A stretch of 64,000 nucleotides of DNA from Rutpela maculata (lineage: Eukaryota > Arthropoda > Insecta > Coleoptera > Cerambycidae): assembly GCA_936432065.2 (NCBI GenBank), contig OW386285.2:171039984-171103983 (forward strand), in the 5' to 3' direction. Positions 12,621-22,660 of the stretch are shown here, piece by piece. Under the pieces are notes generated by a model that worked only from the letters and a program-made list of their open reading frames with translations, was not told the DNA's origin and made no database searches. How positions within the stretch are numbered: the stretch's first letter is position 1; each line of letters opens with the position of its first letter. Both the position numbers and the translations under genes were made by a program.

Positions 12621-12641
12621 ATTACACCCATCACATATATA

Positions 12642-13000
12642 CAGTGTGTCCACAAGAGGTGTAATGGATCAAAAATTTTGGAGTTTTGGAAAGGTATTTG
12701 GGGATTGAGTCCTGCTTGTTGTAAAACTAAAGTATACCAAAAATGACTTGATTTGGTGTTCTATAGGGTGTTTTATAAGCAAAGTTGCAAAAATCACCAC
12801 TAATAAAGTACCTTTATTTTTCAATATATGAAAAAATTCCACTAAAAAAAGTTATTTAGAATGCAATTTTATACTTCTATACCAAATTTCAGGAATATAA
12901 AATAATTTTTTTGAAACTTCCCATTTTTTGCGAATTAAGAGTTGAATTCATATTTAAAGTTGTGTAGGAGCAAATGTTAATCATCTCAAAAAGTAGGCTA
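12642..13000. repeat. Left terminal inverted repeat of the rosa-like mariner
   Basis: It starts CAGTGTGTCCACAAGAGGTG. It matches the reverse complement of 14364-14769 through GTAGGCTAT near 12993. The right copy carries a roughly 13-bp insertion (TTACATCTATCCT) close to its outer end. Confidence 0.85.
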
Positions 13001-13193
13001 TTGGTAAATAAAAAATTGAATATACGAGATGTAAGAAGGTATAATGTTAATCGAACTAATTGTAAAGAAACAATTACTAACAGAAGATTAATGAGGTTTA
13101 AAAATTATAACAAGTAATAAATGTCAAAAACATAACAGATTCACAAACAAATTAATTATTGACCAATACAAAACAATGTTTACAATTTTTTTA

Positions 13194-14247
13194 TTATTCG
13201 ACGTAGCTACTACCCACATCCACATACATTTCGATCCTTCGCCTGAAGTCCTTAAAACTGTTTCGAATATGATCTAACGGTATGGAGTTTACGGCATTTG
13301 TTATTCTCTGCTTCAATACTGCTACATCGTTAGGAAGTGGTTCAGCGCAAACCAACTGCTTGAGGCGACCCCATAAAAAGAAATCCAATATTGATAGGTC
13401 TGGGGATCTCGCCGGCCACTTGATCGGTCCATTCCTGGCAATCCAATTTTCTCCAAAATTTAAATTCAACCACCGATTAACCATTTCTGTGGAGTGGCCA
13501 GGGCAACCATCATGTCGAAAATGAACTAAAGGCATATCTCTTAAAATATTTAAATGTTCTTCAGAAAATCTTTCAAGAAGCTGTAAATAAGTGTGCTGGT
13601 TTAACCTTCCCTCAATGAAATAAGGTCCAATAACTCCAACGTGACAAGAAACGGCACACCACACATTCACTTTTTTTATAATATTGTCTTCTACAATCAA
13701 TTCTAAAATTTGGATTTTCAGAAGCCCAAAACCGACAATTCTGAGATGAAACAACACCATTGGTTGTGAATGTTGATTCATCTGAGAAAATTATGAAATT
13801 ATGAAAAAATCTCTCTTCCATGATTTTTTCTCCAATGATCAAACAAAAATCCAACCTACCTCCGTCATCTACCTCTTCAAGTGTATGCTTATAATTTGTT
13901 TTATATGCCCTAATTTTCGTTGCCTTGTAAATTCTTTGGAATTCAGACTTTTTAATAATAATAAGAGCTGATCTCTCTCTTAATGGCATCCTAGGATTTT
14001 CTATAACAGAGGCATGAGCAATAATAGCCCCAACATTGTCTTCATCATATGCTTTTATTTTGCTTTTCATGTTAAGAACACTACCAGTAGCCAGAAACTT
14101 TTTAATTACTCTTATAGCCTGAGTACGTGACAAAGCAGTGTTTGGAAATTTCAAATTAAATTGGCTTACCACTTCTCTTAGAGACCTTTCACCGCCAATT
14201 CCGTAGCATTGCACAATATAAATTTTTTCACGCACCATGAGTACCAT
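13194..14247 (-). pseudogene. DD41D mariner transposase, one frameshift
   Basis: Mariner transposase cuts and pastes the element at TA sites. The start is ATG at 14247 (MVLMVREK), followed by a helix-turn-helix region (SLREVVSQF..TALSRTQAIRVIKKF). The first catalytic D is in IIFSDESTF, the second in FRHDGCPGH and the third in PDLSILDFFLWG. Forty-one residues separate the second and third D, the DD41D spacing of the rosa family rather than the 34 of Mos1-like mariners. The frame shifts once near 13705, between the first and second D; otherwise there are no stops over about 345 codons. The C-terminus (RRRIEMYVDVGSSYVE) looks complete. It is nearly intact but inactive as it stands. Confidence 0.9.
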
Positions 14248-14363
14248 TTTCACTTAATTTTTTATGCTTGGTTCATTAATTTGAAACAGAAATTAAGGAT
14301 AATATTGACTACGTTTGACAGATATGTCAATAATAAATGATAAATGTGTATCCACTGCTTTTC

Positions 14364-14769
14364 TCATAGCCTACTTTTAGCTTCTACATAGCTTTAAATA
14401 TTAATTCACAAAAAATAATTTCTATGCAGTTTTAATTGAATGGTTCAAAATAAAATACTAATTTATTGAAAAAATGGGAAGTTTCAAAAAAATAATTTTA
14501 TATTCCTGAAATTTAGTATAGAGGTATAAAAGTGCATTCTAAATAACTTTTCTTAGTGGAATTTTTTCATATTTTGAAAAATAAAGGTACTTTATTAGTG
14601 GTGATTTTTACAACTTTGCTTATAAAACACCCTGTAGAACACCAAATCAAGTCACTTTTGGTATAATTTAGTTTTACAACAAGCAGGACTCAATCCCCAA
14701 ATACCATTCCAAAATTCCAAAATTTTTGGTCCATTACACCTCTTGTTACATCTATCCTGGGACACACTG
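14364..14769. repeat. Right terminal inverted repeat of the rosa-like mariner
   Basis: It is the inverted counterpart of 12642-13000 and ends GGACACACTG next to the TA duplication. It contains the extra 13 bases mentioned under the left repeat, plus scattered substitutions. Confidence 0.85.
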
Positions 14770-14862
14770 TATATATTTCATCAAAACTTATTTTACAAGT
14801 ATCACAATCTACATTTCATTCAGATTGTCTATAAATTTTCTTTAAAAGAAGAGTTCATTCTC
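14770..14862 (-). pseudogene. N-terminal part of the LINE ORF1 zinc finger, right of the mariner
   Basis: The minus strand reads CDTCKISFDEI up to the mariner boundary. It resumes as ICDGCNKRLCKLDA at 12640, together giving a CX2C...CX2C...C...CX2C finger of the PHD-like type found in ORF1 of CR1-group LINEs. The continuity in frame across the insertion shows that the two parts were once one gene. Confidence 0.75.
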
Positions 14863-14867
14863 CTACG

Positions 14868-16765
14868 CCACAGCGCGTTGTCAATAATCCACCAACTGTA
14901 GCCGATGTCGGAAGCTTCTGGAAAGGAATCTACGAAACGACACGTCCTTTCGATAGCAACACTCTAGCAATAGCAAACTTCGAGGCTCTCTGCCATAGAA
15001 CTTTTGAAGAGCCAGAAGAAGTGTGAGCGGCAATCAGTCTGGAGGAAGTCCAACAAGCTCTTGTTGGCACCAAGAACTTTGCTCCCTCGGGCCCAGACGG
15101 CATAAATAATAATTTGTGGTGAAAAAAATTTCCTTCTACACACAGTCGTCTGGTCCGAATTTTAAACACATGGTTGAATGAGGGTCAGCATATTCCGGAC
15201 TGGCTTGTTAAGGGACGTACTATGCTTATCTCTAAAAAGGCTGATCTGTCTGATCCAAGGAATTATAGGCTAATCACCTGCCTGAACTCCTGCTACAAGA
15301 TATTTACGTGTATCCTGCATGTTCGGACACCACGGCGCGTCGTGTTGATCTGGTCTTCCAGCAGATATATGAGCAGAGTGGCGCCAAGAAGGGCATGGTA
15401 GGTTGTAAGTACAGCCTGCTGATAGACCGCTGTATTATCCAGAACTCTGTGCAGTACAAGCGGAATCTATCGATGGCCTGGATTGATTTTATCGTAAGGC
15501 ATTTGACACATCACATGAGCTGTTCCTACATCTGCTCAAATGTCTTGCGGTAGCAGTGCCAGCAGTGACACGCATAGAACAACTGCTACCAATCTGGAGA
15601 ACCCGCTTCACCATAACATCAGGTGCACAGCGGGTTAGACAGAGCAGGTGACATTCAAAAGAGGAGTTGTCCAGGGAGATTCTCCGAGTCCCCTCCTCTT
15701 TTGCATCTCACTGCTGCCGGTGCCTGTTGAACTTCGCCAAACTCGCGGGTGCACCTGTGGCCCACCCAGCAACCGGAGTCATAAGGTAACTCATCTATTC
15801 TATGTGGATCTATGTAGATCTATGTAGATCTAGATCGTCTGTCCCACGTCATCGGGAGGACTCTTGGGCCTGGTGTGTGTATGCATGGAAGAGTAGCACT
15901 GAGTATGGCATGAAATGTCCTCAGGAGCTCAGATCCGCTTCTGCAATTAGTGAGAGATCATGAAATCGCAGTATTGTTCAAGGTAGCAAAAAAGCAACAG
16001 ATGAACTTGAATAAAAATAAAAAGATAAATAAAAGCCGCTAAATAAAAGCTGCCGAACAGGAGAATATGTTCAGGTAGCATGTTGATAAACACTGACTAT
16101 CGACTAGGCTGACATTCGCCTTTTTTAGGTCAGCTGGGCTTAAGTCGGAAACCGAGGGATCCATTGCGGTTTGCCAAGATGGTGTAATTAACACATTAGT
16201 CTACCGAAGCCGCGTAAATGGTGTAGAGGTCCCTGACATTAACTGCATGGCCTGCAGACAGGCGCCGGAATCGCTGATGCATTTGCTTTCGGCATACCCA
16301 GTATACGCGATTTCGGCCTACATCCATCGACATAATGCGAGATAAAATTGTAGTTTGAGTCAAAAACTTTTTAAAAAACACCAATTAACTTTTTATTGAA
16401 TACGTTTTGATTTTCCACAAGTTGCAATGTGGATACAACGGTTGACAGACTAGATCTGCTCTCAATTTGTAGACAACCTATATTTATAAGCTTGCTTATT
16501 GCAATTGCTGAGTTTGCATAATCAGCATTTTATTTAGGTTATCTCCAGTACTGAGAATTATAACTCGCGGTATTTCGTTCCTGACCGCCAGGCTAATTAA
16601 AGCCAATAAGCCTGAGATAGTCCTCCTCAACCATCAGAACAGGGTGATGTTTCTTATTGAATTCTCAGCACCTTCTGAGACAAACATCGTCTTGAGGTAG
16701 AAGGAAAAACGGACCAATTACCGTGCTATTGTAGAAGAACACACTACCGGGCGTCAAATTGACTC
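14868..16765 (+). mobile_element. Degenerate R4/Dong-like non-LTR retrotransposon
   Basis: R4-clade elements carry one ORF with RT and a C-terminal zinc finger and endonuclease-like region. Visible here, with frameshifts and stops between them, are PPTVADVGSFWKGIYE (14905); EEVQQALVGTKNFAPSGPDGI; LNTWLNEGQHIPDWLVKGRTMLISKKADLSDPRNYRLITCLN (15165-15290); LLIDRCIIQNSVQYKRNLSMAWIDF (15420); RGVVQGDSPSPLLFCISLLP (15665); and a damaged FYVD motif at 15798, where TATGTAGATC is locally triplicated. The tail has GLKSETEGSIAVCQDGVINT, a CMACRQAPESLMHLLSA finger (16243-16293) and NKPEIVLLNHQNRVMFLIEFSAPSETNI (16600-16690). The family assignment is by recalled motif similarity. Confidence 0.82.
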
Positions 16766-18390
16766 GACACCAATTCATTTATTAAGGGGAGCCAGCCGCG
16801 TTCTGCCCCGTTCTTTCACTCCCAGTCGGGTTCGAGATAAGATGCACTTCGATAGACGAGTAACGGATCAAGGCTGCACTACCTCAGATCATTAAGACGC
16901 TCTCTCAAGACGTGATTTCAATTTTTCACTGACGATAAGGGCCTTTACGTCTTTATATTATTGCGATTTTTGCATAAAAAAAATCCCTATCGAAGATTTC
17001 TCTCCGACGAGATTGGAATTTGACGTGATTTTGGTCTGTTTATACAGTAATGAGTGGTCTGACGTTTTTGGATTTTTGTTATTTTTGCATGAACAAAATC
17101 CCTATCGAAGATTTTTCTCTCCGACGGGATTGAAACTATTTACCTACTAATGATGGTCTCGGCACTTAAAGATTTCTGGAGAAATCATATTAAAAAATCC
17201 CTGTCAAGCTCCCGTAAGGCGATCCGAACACTGAGTATCAAACTTAAGGAATCATGATATTCCGATTACTCAGTTGTTTAGGTCTTCCAATTGAAAACTC
17301 CAGGGATTAAGACTAGCAACAAGTCCTTATATCAATAAAATGCAATACCATTTATTTAATAAGTATCAAATAACACAGTGATTTTCAGCAAAATGATATA
17401 ATGTGAAAGAATCACGCCTCTCCAAACTAAGGCAAATAACTTTTTAACCTAACAATCGATTTGGTAGAAAAGAGTCACGTAACCTTCCCAGAATTAAGTA
17501 TAAACCTTTTTATAAATTTATATGACTTTTGTAATATGGTAATTACGGCTGATTGAAATAACATAAAAATGTTTTACTAAAAAAAATTAGTTTCGCTAGA
17601 GACTACTTAGCTTTAAAATTCTCGTAACGTGAGATTTCACGTACTAAACGACATTCAGAGGATTTACTTACTACATAAGTTTGATAACGTTTGGTCAGTC
17701 CACGACTTACTTGTCCTTATGTAGGGGTTCAAATTAGGAAAAATTAGAGCGATTCATTTCTGAACGACTTTTGGGTAAAATTGAATTTTGGATTTTTTAT
17801 GCACAAGGCGTTTTTCTCTATAACTTTATTATTTGGAAAGTCCTGATATTGGCATTCCTACCATCACTTTGTATCGACCACCCAACGCACTCGACCAAAT
17901 TGCGAGTCGCTGGGTGAATCCAAATTCGTTTTATGCGAGAAACCGGCCTTGTCCACTTTCATTGATTTTTTGCTAATTTTTGCTTATAAGCGTTACGCCA
18001 CTTTGCCAAGTTTGTCGATTTTGCCTTTTTGATTCATTTGCCTTGTTAAAATTTTATTGTCATTCGTTAGAACTAGGTACATCATAATTGTACCTCCATG
18101 GTCAATGTCTTCGGCGGAGGAATTAAAATTGAAAATATTTTTGAATATTTTCAAAGTACCTTTTTGGCGTACTTTTAAAAAAGTATATGATTCATTTTTC
18201 CATGACCACCATATACTTTCACTCTCATATCCTGGACCAAAATATATTTTTCTAAGTAAAAATTCGGTGTTTCTTCGAATTTTTACCCGGTTGTGCCTAA
18301 TGTCTTATCGAACTCATAACGGTCCCTTTGGACTAGTCTGTGGCTCTGAAGTCCTTCAGACTCTTGAAAATATCCTTAAATGAAATTTTT
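16766..18390. other. Unrecognised; two imperfect direct repeats, possible R4 3' region
   Basis: About 16968-17022 and 17084-17140 share AATCCCTATCGAAGATTT followed by CTCTCCGACG(A/G)GATTG, roughly 116 bases apart. A weaker third copy may lie at 17165-17215. The rest has no recognisable coding sequence. The plus-strand open frame at 18057-18383 has no motif and an AT-driven composition. Confidence 0.45.
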
Positions 18391-18391
18391 G

Positions 18392-18427
18392 CCTAAGTCG
18401 AAACTTCATTTTGGGTTTCGACTTAGG
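18392..18427. repeat. Perfect 13-bp hairpin
   Basis: CCTAAGTCGAAAC (18392-18404) and its exact reverse complement GTTTCGACTTAGG (18415-18427) enclose a 10-base loop. It is isolated, just upstream of an R4-like fragment. Its role is unknown. Confidence 0.75.
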
Positions 18428-18434
18428 TCGATTC

Positions 18435-18800
18435 TGGGAGGTTCTATCATAATATACCCAGGCTGCTCTATCAAGATGATCTTCCTCATAATTGGTGTAC
18501 TCGGAGGTATGAAGTCTACGCTGCTCTCAGAACTAAAGATCATACCAGCCTGCAAGAAATCGGTCGAATGTTTGACATATGCAGAAGGCGGTTATCTTGG
18601 AGTCACTTCGTCTACTACACACGATTCGGGAATTTACAGCCACTAAGGTCGTGGGAAGTGGCTGTAAGTTAATCGCCGATGCAACTGCCATGTGGTGTCG
18701 GAGGTCACTTTGGTCTTGTCCGGCATCGGTCAACCAAAATTGAAATAATAAAAAAAATAATTAAATATAACAATAATAATAATAATATTAATAATCATTT
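18435..18800 (+). pseudogene. C-terminal end and 3' tail of another R4/Dong-like copy
   Basis: The plus strand reads IGVLGGMKSTLLSELKIIPACKKSV (about 18490-18565). I recall this as part of the extreme C-terminal block that follows the EFSAPSE region in R4-group elements. A non-coding stretch and an (AAT)n tail (18771-18795) follow, fitting the 3' end of a non-LTR element. Everything upstream of this block is absent, so it is either a separate 5'-truncated insertion or the displaced end of the element at 14.9-16.8 kb. Confidence 0.5.
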
Positions 18801-19179
18801 ATTAATTCTTATGGATTAAATACTTGATATAGGACAAATCAAATGCATTTTGGCAACATTATGCACAAATGTTTACAATACCATTTTTTTTATCTATATT
18901 AGCTGTGAATGCAGAAACTCATCTACAGAGTAAAATAACTGATATCTAATATAAATTTTATAAGAGAAAAAAAATTTCTTTGACTGGTCAAATTTTATAT
19001 ATCATTACCTAGTCTATTATAAAGGATGGTTCCTACGTTCCGTAGGTTCCACATATCTCAAGATATAGATATTTTTAACATTACCTTCAAACAACTGAAG
19101 ATATTTTGCAAACATGGCATCTCTAAATTGCCGTTTTCCATTACTTTGTTTATTTTACTTAAACATCCAGTGAAAATAT

Positions 19180-19860
19180 GGTAAGGCAACATAAAAATTT
19201 GAAAATTTTTATTGTTCAAATAGGCTTAGATTATCATGAAGCGTCGAGATTTTAAGTTTGAGTAAAAAAAATTTTGTCTGTCGGTCTGGTCTGTCTGTAA
19301 CTTTTTTGTGCGCATGATTAATCTGGAGCTGTTTATAATATTAACTTGAAATTTAGTACACGTATGTATTTTAATGAGATCTGAAACAAAATTATGTTTT
19401 GATCTCATTCCCGTTGAAGGATTGGGGGATAAATTGGAGTAAATGAGGGTAAATAGGTAAATCAAGCAAGATCGATAAAATTGATTTTTAGTAAACATAA
19501 GAGGAGTTAAGGTCTTAAAAAATTTTTTGGCATTAGCCACCCCCATAACCATCTCCATTATTAAAGGGAGGGAAAATAAAATAAAATTGTGATTTAGTGT
19601 GTGTACAAGAACCAAAAGCATACAAAATTTACTTCATCCACCTCCACTACGAACACTCTACCATAAATCCAGCCCCACTACCAATGTGGCATAAAGTTTT
19701 ATGGGCTATTGAGGTAGACGATTTCAAATACTATATTATTAAAATTCCATAAACAATTATTTTCACTTAGCGGAGTGCAAATCTAGTATCAAAATTTTTT
19801 TCGTTGGATACAAAATCTGGATGTGTACGTAGTGATTCCTTGGGCAGCGGTTTTTTCTTT
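19180..19860 (+). repeat. Single copy of the TCTGTCGG-microsatellite dispersed repeat
   Basis: It contains GTCGAGATTTTAAGTTTGAG, a short TCTGTC(GG) tract (19277-19300), TTGGCATTAGCCACCCCCAT and GTGATTCCTTGGGCAGCGGT in that order. The same order and orientation recur at 55800-56545, and the inverted order at 55028-55735. No protein is encoded. It may be a non-autonomous element with an internal microsatellite; its ends are not sharply defined. Confidence 0.75.
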
Positions 19861-19949
19861 TTATTTATATATTACTATATCTTATCCGGGAAAGGAGAAC
19901 AGTAATAATTGAAAGTGATCAGAGCCTGTAAAGGATCCTTTTGGCGGTT

Positions 19950-21152
19950 AAAGGGCCTTGGCGCATAAGGAGGGGGTGATCGGCCTTTTTACTTTTTGAA
20001 ATCTCACCCAGCTAGGTTTGTTGAGAACAAATAGACGTGCTCTTTCCCATATTTTGATTTACTTAGGTGCTCCAGAAACTGTTTTATTGGATCACGAAGA
20101 TTTTTCGTTTTTTTCACGTATCTCAGCCGCATTAAAAGATTTTTCAGTTTTTCTTGCACCAAATTGAAGGTCTTCGATGCGCGCATGAAGTACAATTTTT
20201 TTCAAAATTTTTGGCGGGAAATTCAATTTTTTCTGAGGCTTCAAAAATTTTTAATATTTAAAAAAAAACCTATTGACCTACGTTCTAAAATAGTAAAACC
20301 AGCAGATGTATTATCAAAAATCTTCAGCACGCATGAAATCCCAGTTATAAATGAAGACAGTGATGAGGATTGAAATGTAATATTTTCGTTTTATAATATA
20401 TGAATTTATTTTCTTCACAATAAATATATTTTATATTTTTGAAATGTGTTTTTCATTATAATTCTATTCAAAAATAATTAAGAAAAAAAAAGAAAATAAA
20501 CAAGAAACAAGGTTGAAAAAAAGTTGAAAAAGTAAACAACAAAAATTATAAAAATATTACTAAAACATAGAGGCTAATTTTTAAAAAATCCGTTTTTACC
20601 GTTTCACCTTAAATCTTTTCAATCTAAAAATTATTTGAAACCTCTATTCTTTAGGAAAATAAAAAAAATAATTAAATTGAAAGTTTTTTACTGAAAAGAA
20701 TATCGAAAAATAGCGAAGAAAAATATATTTTTAATTTTTTGACCCCCTATCACCCCCACAAAAATTATGAAAAAAGTCATGAAGATAGATCTGATGAAGA
20801 CACATCACATATATTTTTTTCATCATAACGTAGGTCAATAGGTTTTTTTTTAAATATTAAAAATTGTTGAAGCCTCAAAAAAAATTGAATTTCCCGCCAA
20901 AAATTTTGAAAAAAATTGTACATCATGCGCGCGTCAAAGACCTTCAATTTGGCGTAAGAAAAACTGAAAAATGTTTTAATGCGGCTGAAAAAAACGAAAA
21001 AATTTTCGTGATCCAATAAAACAGTTTCTGGAGCACCTAAGTAAATCAACATATGGGAAAGAGCACGTCTTTTTATTCTCAACAAATCTAGCTGGGTGAG
21101 ATTTCAAAAAGTAAAAAGGCCGATCACCCCCCCTTATGTGCCAAGGCCCTTT
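19950..21152. mobile_element. Foldback element with about 330-bp inverted arms
   Basis: The left arm (19950-20284) starts AAGGGCCTTGG and ends CCTATTGACCTACGT. The right arm (20829-21152) is its reverse complement with few mismatches and small indels. The 545-bp centre is AT-rich with an AATAAA at about 20418. A short open frame (20164-20373) running from the left arm into the centre ends in acidic residues (NEDSDED), but I cannot link it to any protein. It may be a large MITE or foldback transposon. I did not find a convincing target duplication. Confidence 0.8.
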
Positions 21153-21349
21153 GGATGTAAAGCTGATCAATTCAACGTCGCGTCGCTCAATGACACGTGC
21201 CGCTTGACACTATTGGCGATTCAATATTCATATGGATAAGGTGGATCTACGTCAATTGGAAACGGTGAGTTGGACGGGCGACAATTGGACGCGGTAAAAT
21301 AAGACGTGTAACATTGGACACGTTTTTAAAAAAATCATGTATTCACACT

Positions 21350-21378
21350 CTAACCTAACCTAACCCAACCTAAATAAT
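21350..21378 (-). repeat. Interstitial telomere-like tract (TTAGG)n
   Basis: CTAACCTAACCTAACCCAACCTAAA is four to five units of CCTAA/TTAGG, the canonical telomere repeat of most insects, with one substitution. Just upstream (21255-21330) is a stretch rich in ATTGGACG/ACGTGT words. The tract is short, so it could be chance, part of a repeat family, or a repaired break. Confidence 0.6.
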
Positions 21379-22660
21379 AATAATTACAAATACAATTGAC
21401 GGGACACCGGCTAAGGTATAGTTTATATATAGCTTTGTTAAATACCTACCATTATTAGTTTAGATTTATATGTTAAAATATTATTTATCATATAATTTAT
21501 TTATTTCGTACTGATTATTAATTATCAGTCAAAACTATTTGGGTTGTTTAACTAGTCATGTATAAATACTTAAATAACAATAAATGAATAGGTACACACT
21601 TGTGTAGAAAAGCCAGTTCGGCGAAACTGTACCATTTATTTCGTTACTTATTTTATTTTAAATAACCTATAATGATCAATTGTGTATCTATTTTATTGTA
21701 TTCTATTTATAATTTTATTTATATTAAGAAATATCGTTACCGATATCACATTCACGGTTTGATAATTTGAAACATACGTCAAACTTTCAAAGTAACCCAT
21801 GCTAAATAAACTTTACTCAAACAATAACAGGATAAAATCCTAACAATAAATAAGGGCTGTTATCTTCGTAAATGCCAGGGAGCTATTTTCACATGCAAGA
21901 GATGGGGAAGCCTTAAAATCTCGTGTAGCTTTAGCAACGGCCTAACCAGCATTATTAGTACTTCCACTGCACGGAGACCTCACATATTTTCAGCATATTT
22001 ATGACAAAAAGTTAAGTAATACGTGAAGCTTTTTCAGAAAAGGTTATTTTTACATTTTATAGTTTTGGAGACTGATGTGTTACATTACTTATCTTTTAAT
22101 AAATCTTGCCGATATTATTAAGATACAATTATAACTTATATAATAATTCTATCTATCTATCTAAATTCGAGAGGATGGCTAAGGCTGCTTGGCCATTCGC
22201 ACAGCGTCATGTTGAATTTGTATATCTTAATAAGAAAAAGTGTAGACAAGACCATCAAGTCAAATTCTATATGTAATGTAAATCAAACGAGAGGGAAAAT
22301 GAGTTAGCGCATATATTGATTGCTCCGATTTTAAATGAGTATTGCAAATTTACAATTTGATGCTTATAATTTTAATACTTAAGTAACTACTTTTTTTTTT
22401 TCATTTTTTCTGAACAGCTTATTTCATTTTTTTTATTTTTTTTTTATTTTTTTTTGTTTTTTTTTCTATTTTTTGTCTTTCGTTTCGTTTTTTTTTTTTA
22501 TAAGGATGTTTTTTTTTTTATAAGGATGTGTTATACCAAGGGGTTCGTCATGGCGATTTGATACATACACACAGAACACAGAACCACGGACAGTTAAGGT
22601 TGATTGAACACTAGGTAAGACAGAAGGAGCATTAATGAATTTGTCTACGTATTAAACTAG
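21379..22660. other. AT-rich sequence with a long T-rich run
   Basis: No gene is recognised. (TCTA)n occurs at about 22149-22162. A long poly-T and T-rich run occupies 22389-22520, with the word TTTTATAAGGATG duplicated side by side near 22497 and 22516. The run could be a decayed poly(A) tail of a minus-strand retroposon. Confidence 0.45.

Larger units (their letters stand above)
12642..14769 (-). mobile_element. rosa-like (DD41D) mariner transposon with long terminal inverted repeats
   Basis: The 2128-bp element begins CAGTGTGTCC (12642) and ends GGACACACTG (14769), with a TA duplication on each side (12640-12641 and 14770-14771). The terminal inverted repeats run about 360 bp on the left (12642-13000) and 405 bp on the right (14364-14769), with small indels. 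That is far longer than the roughly 30 bp of classical mariners. Between them a single transposase frame lies on the minus strand. The insertion splits the ORF1 zinc finger of a minus-strand LINE, and removing the element plus one TA restores that frame. Confidence 0.9.

Noticed and set aside
18057..18383. 108-codon plus-strand ORF
   Set aside because: Composition follows AT content, with no motif or splice context. The sequence around it is non-coding debris.
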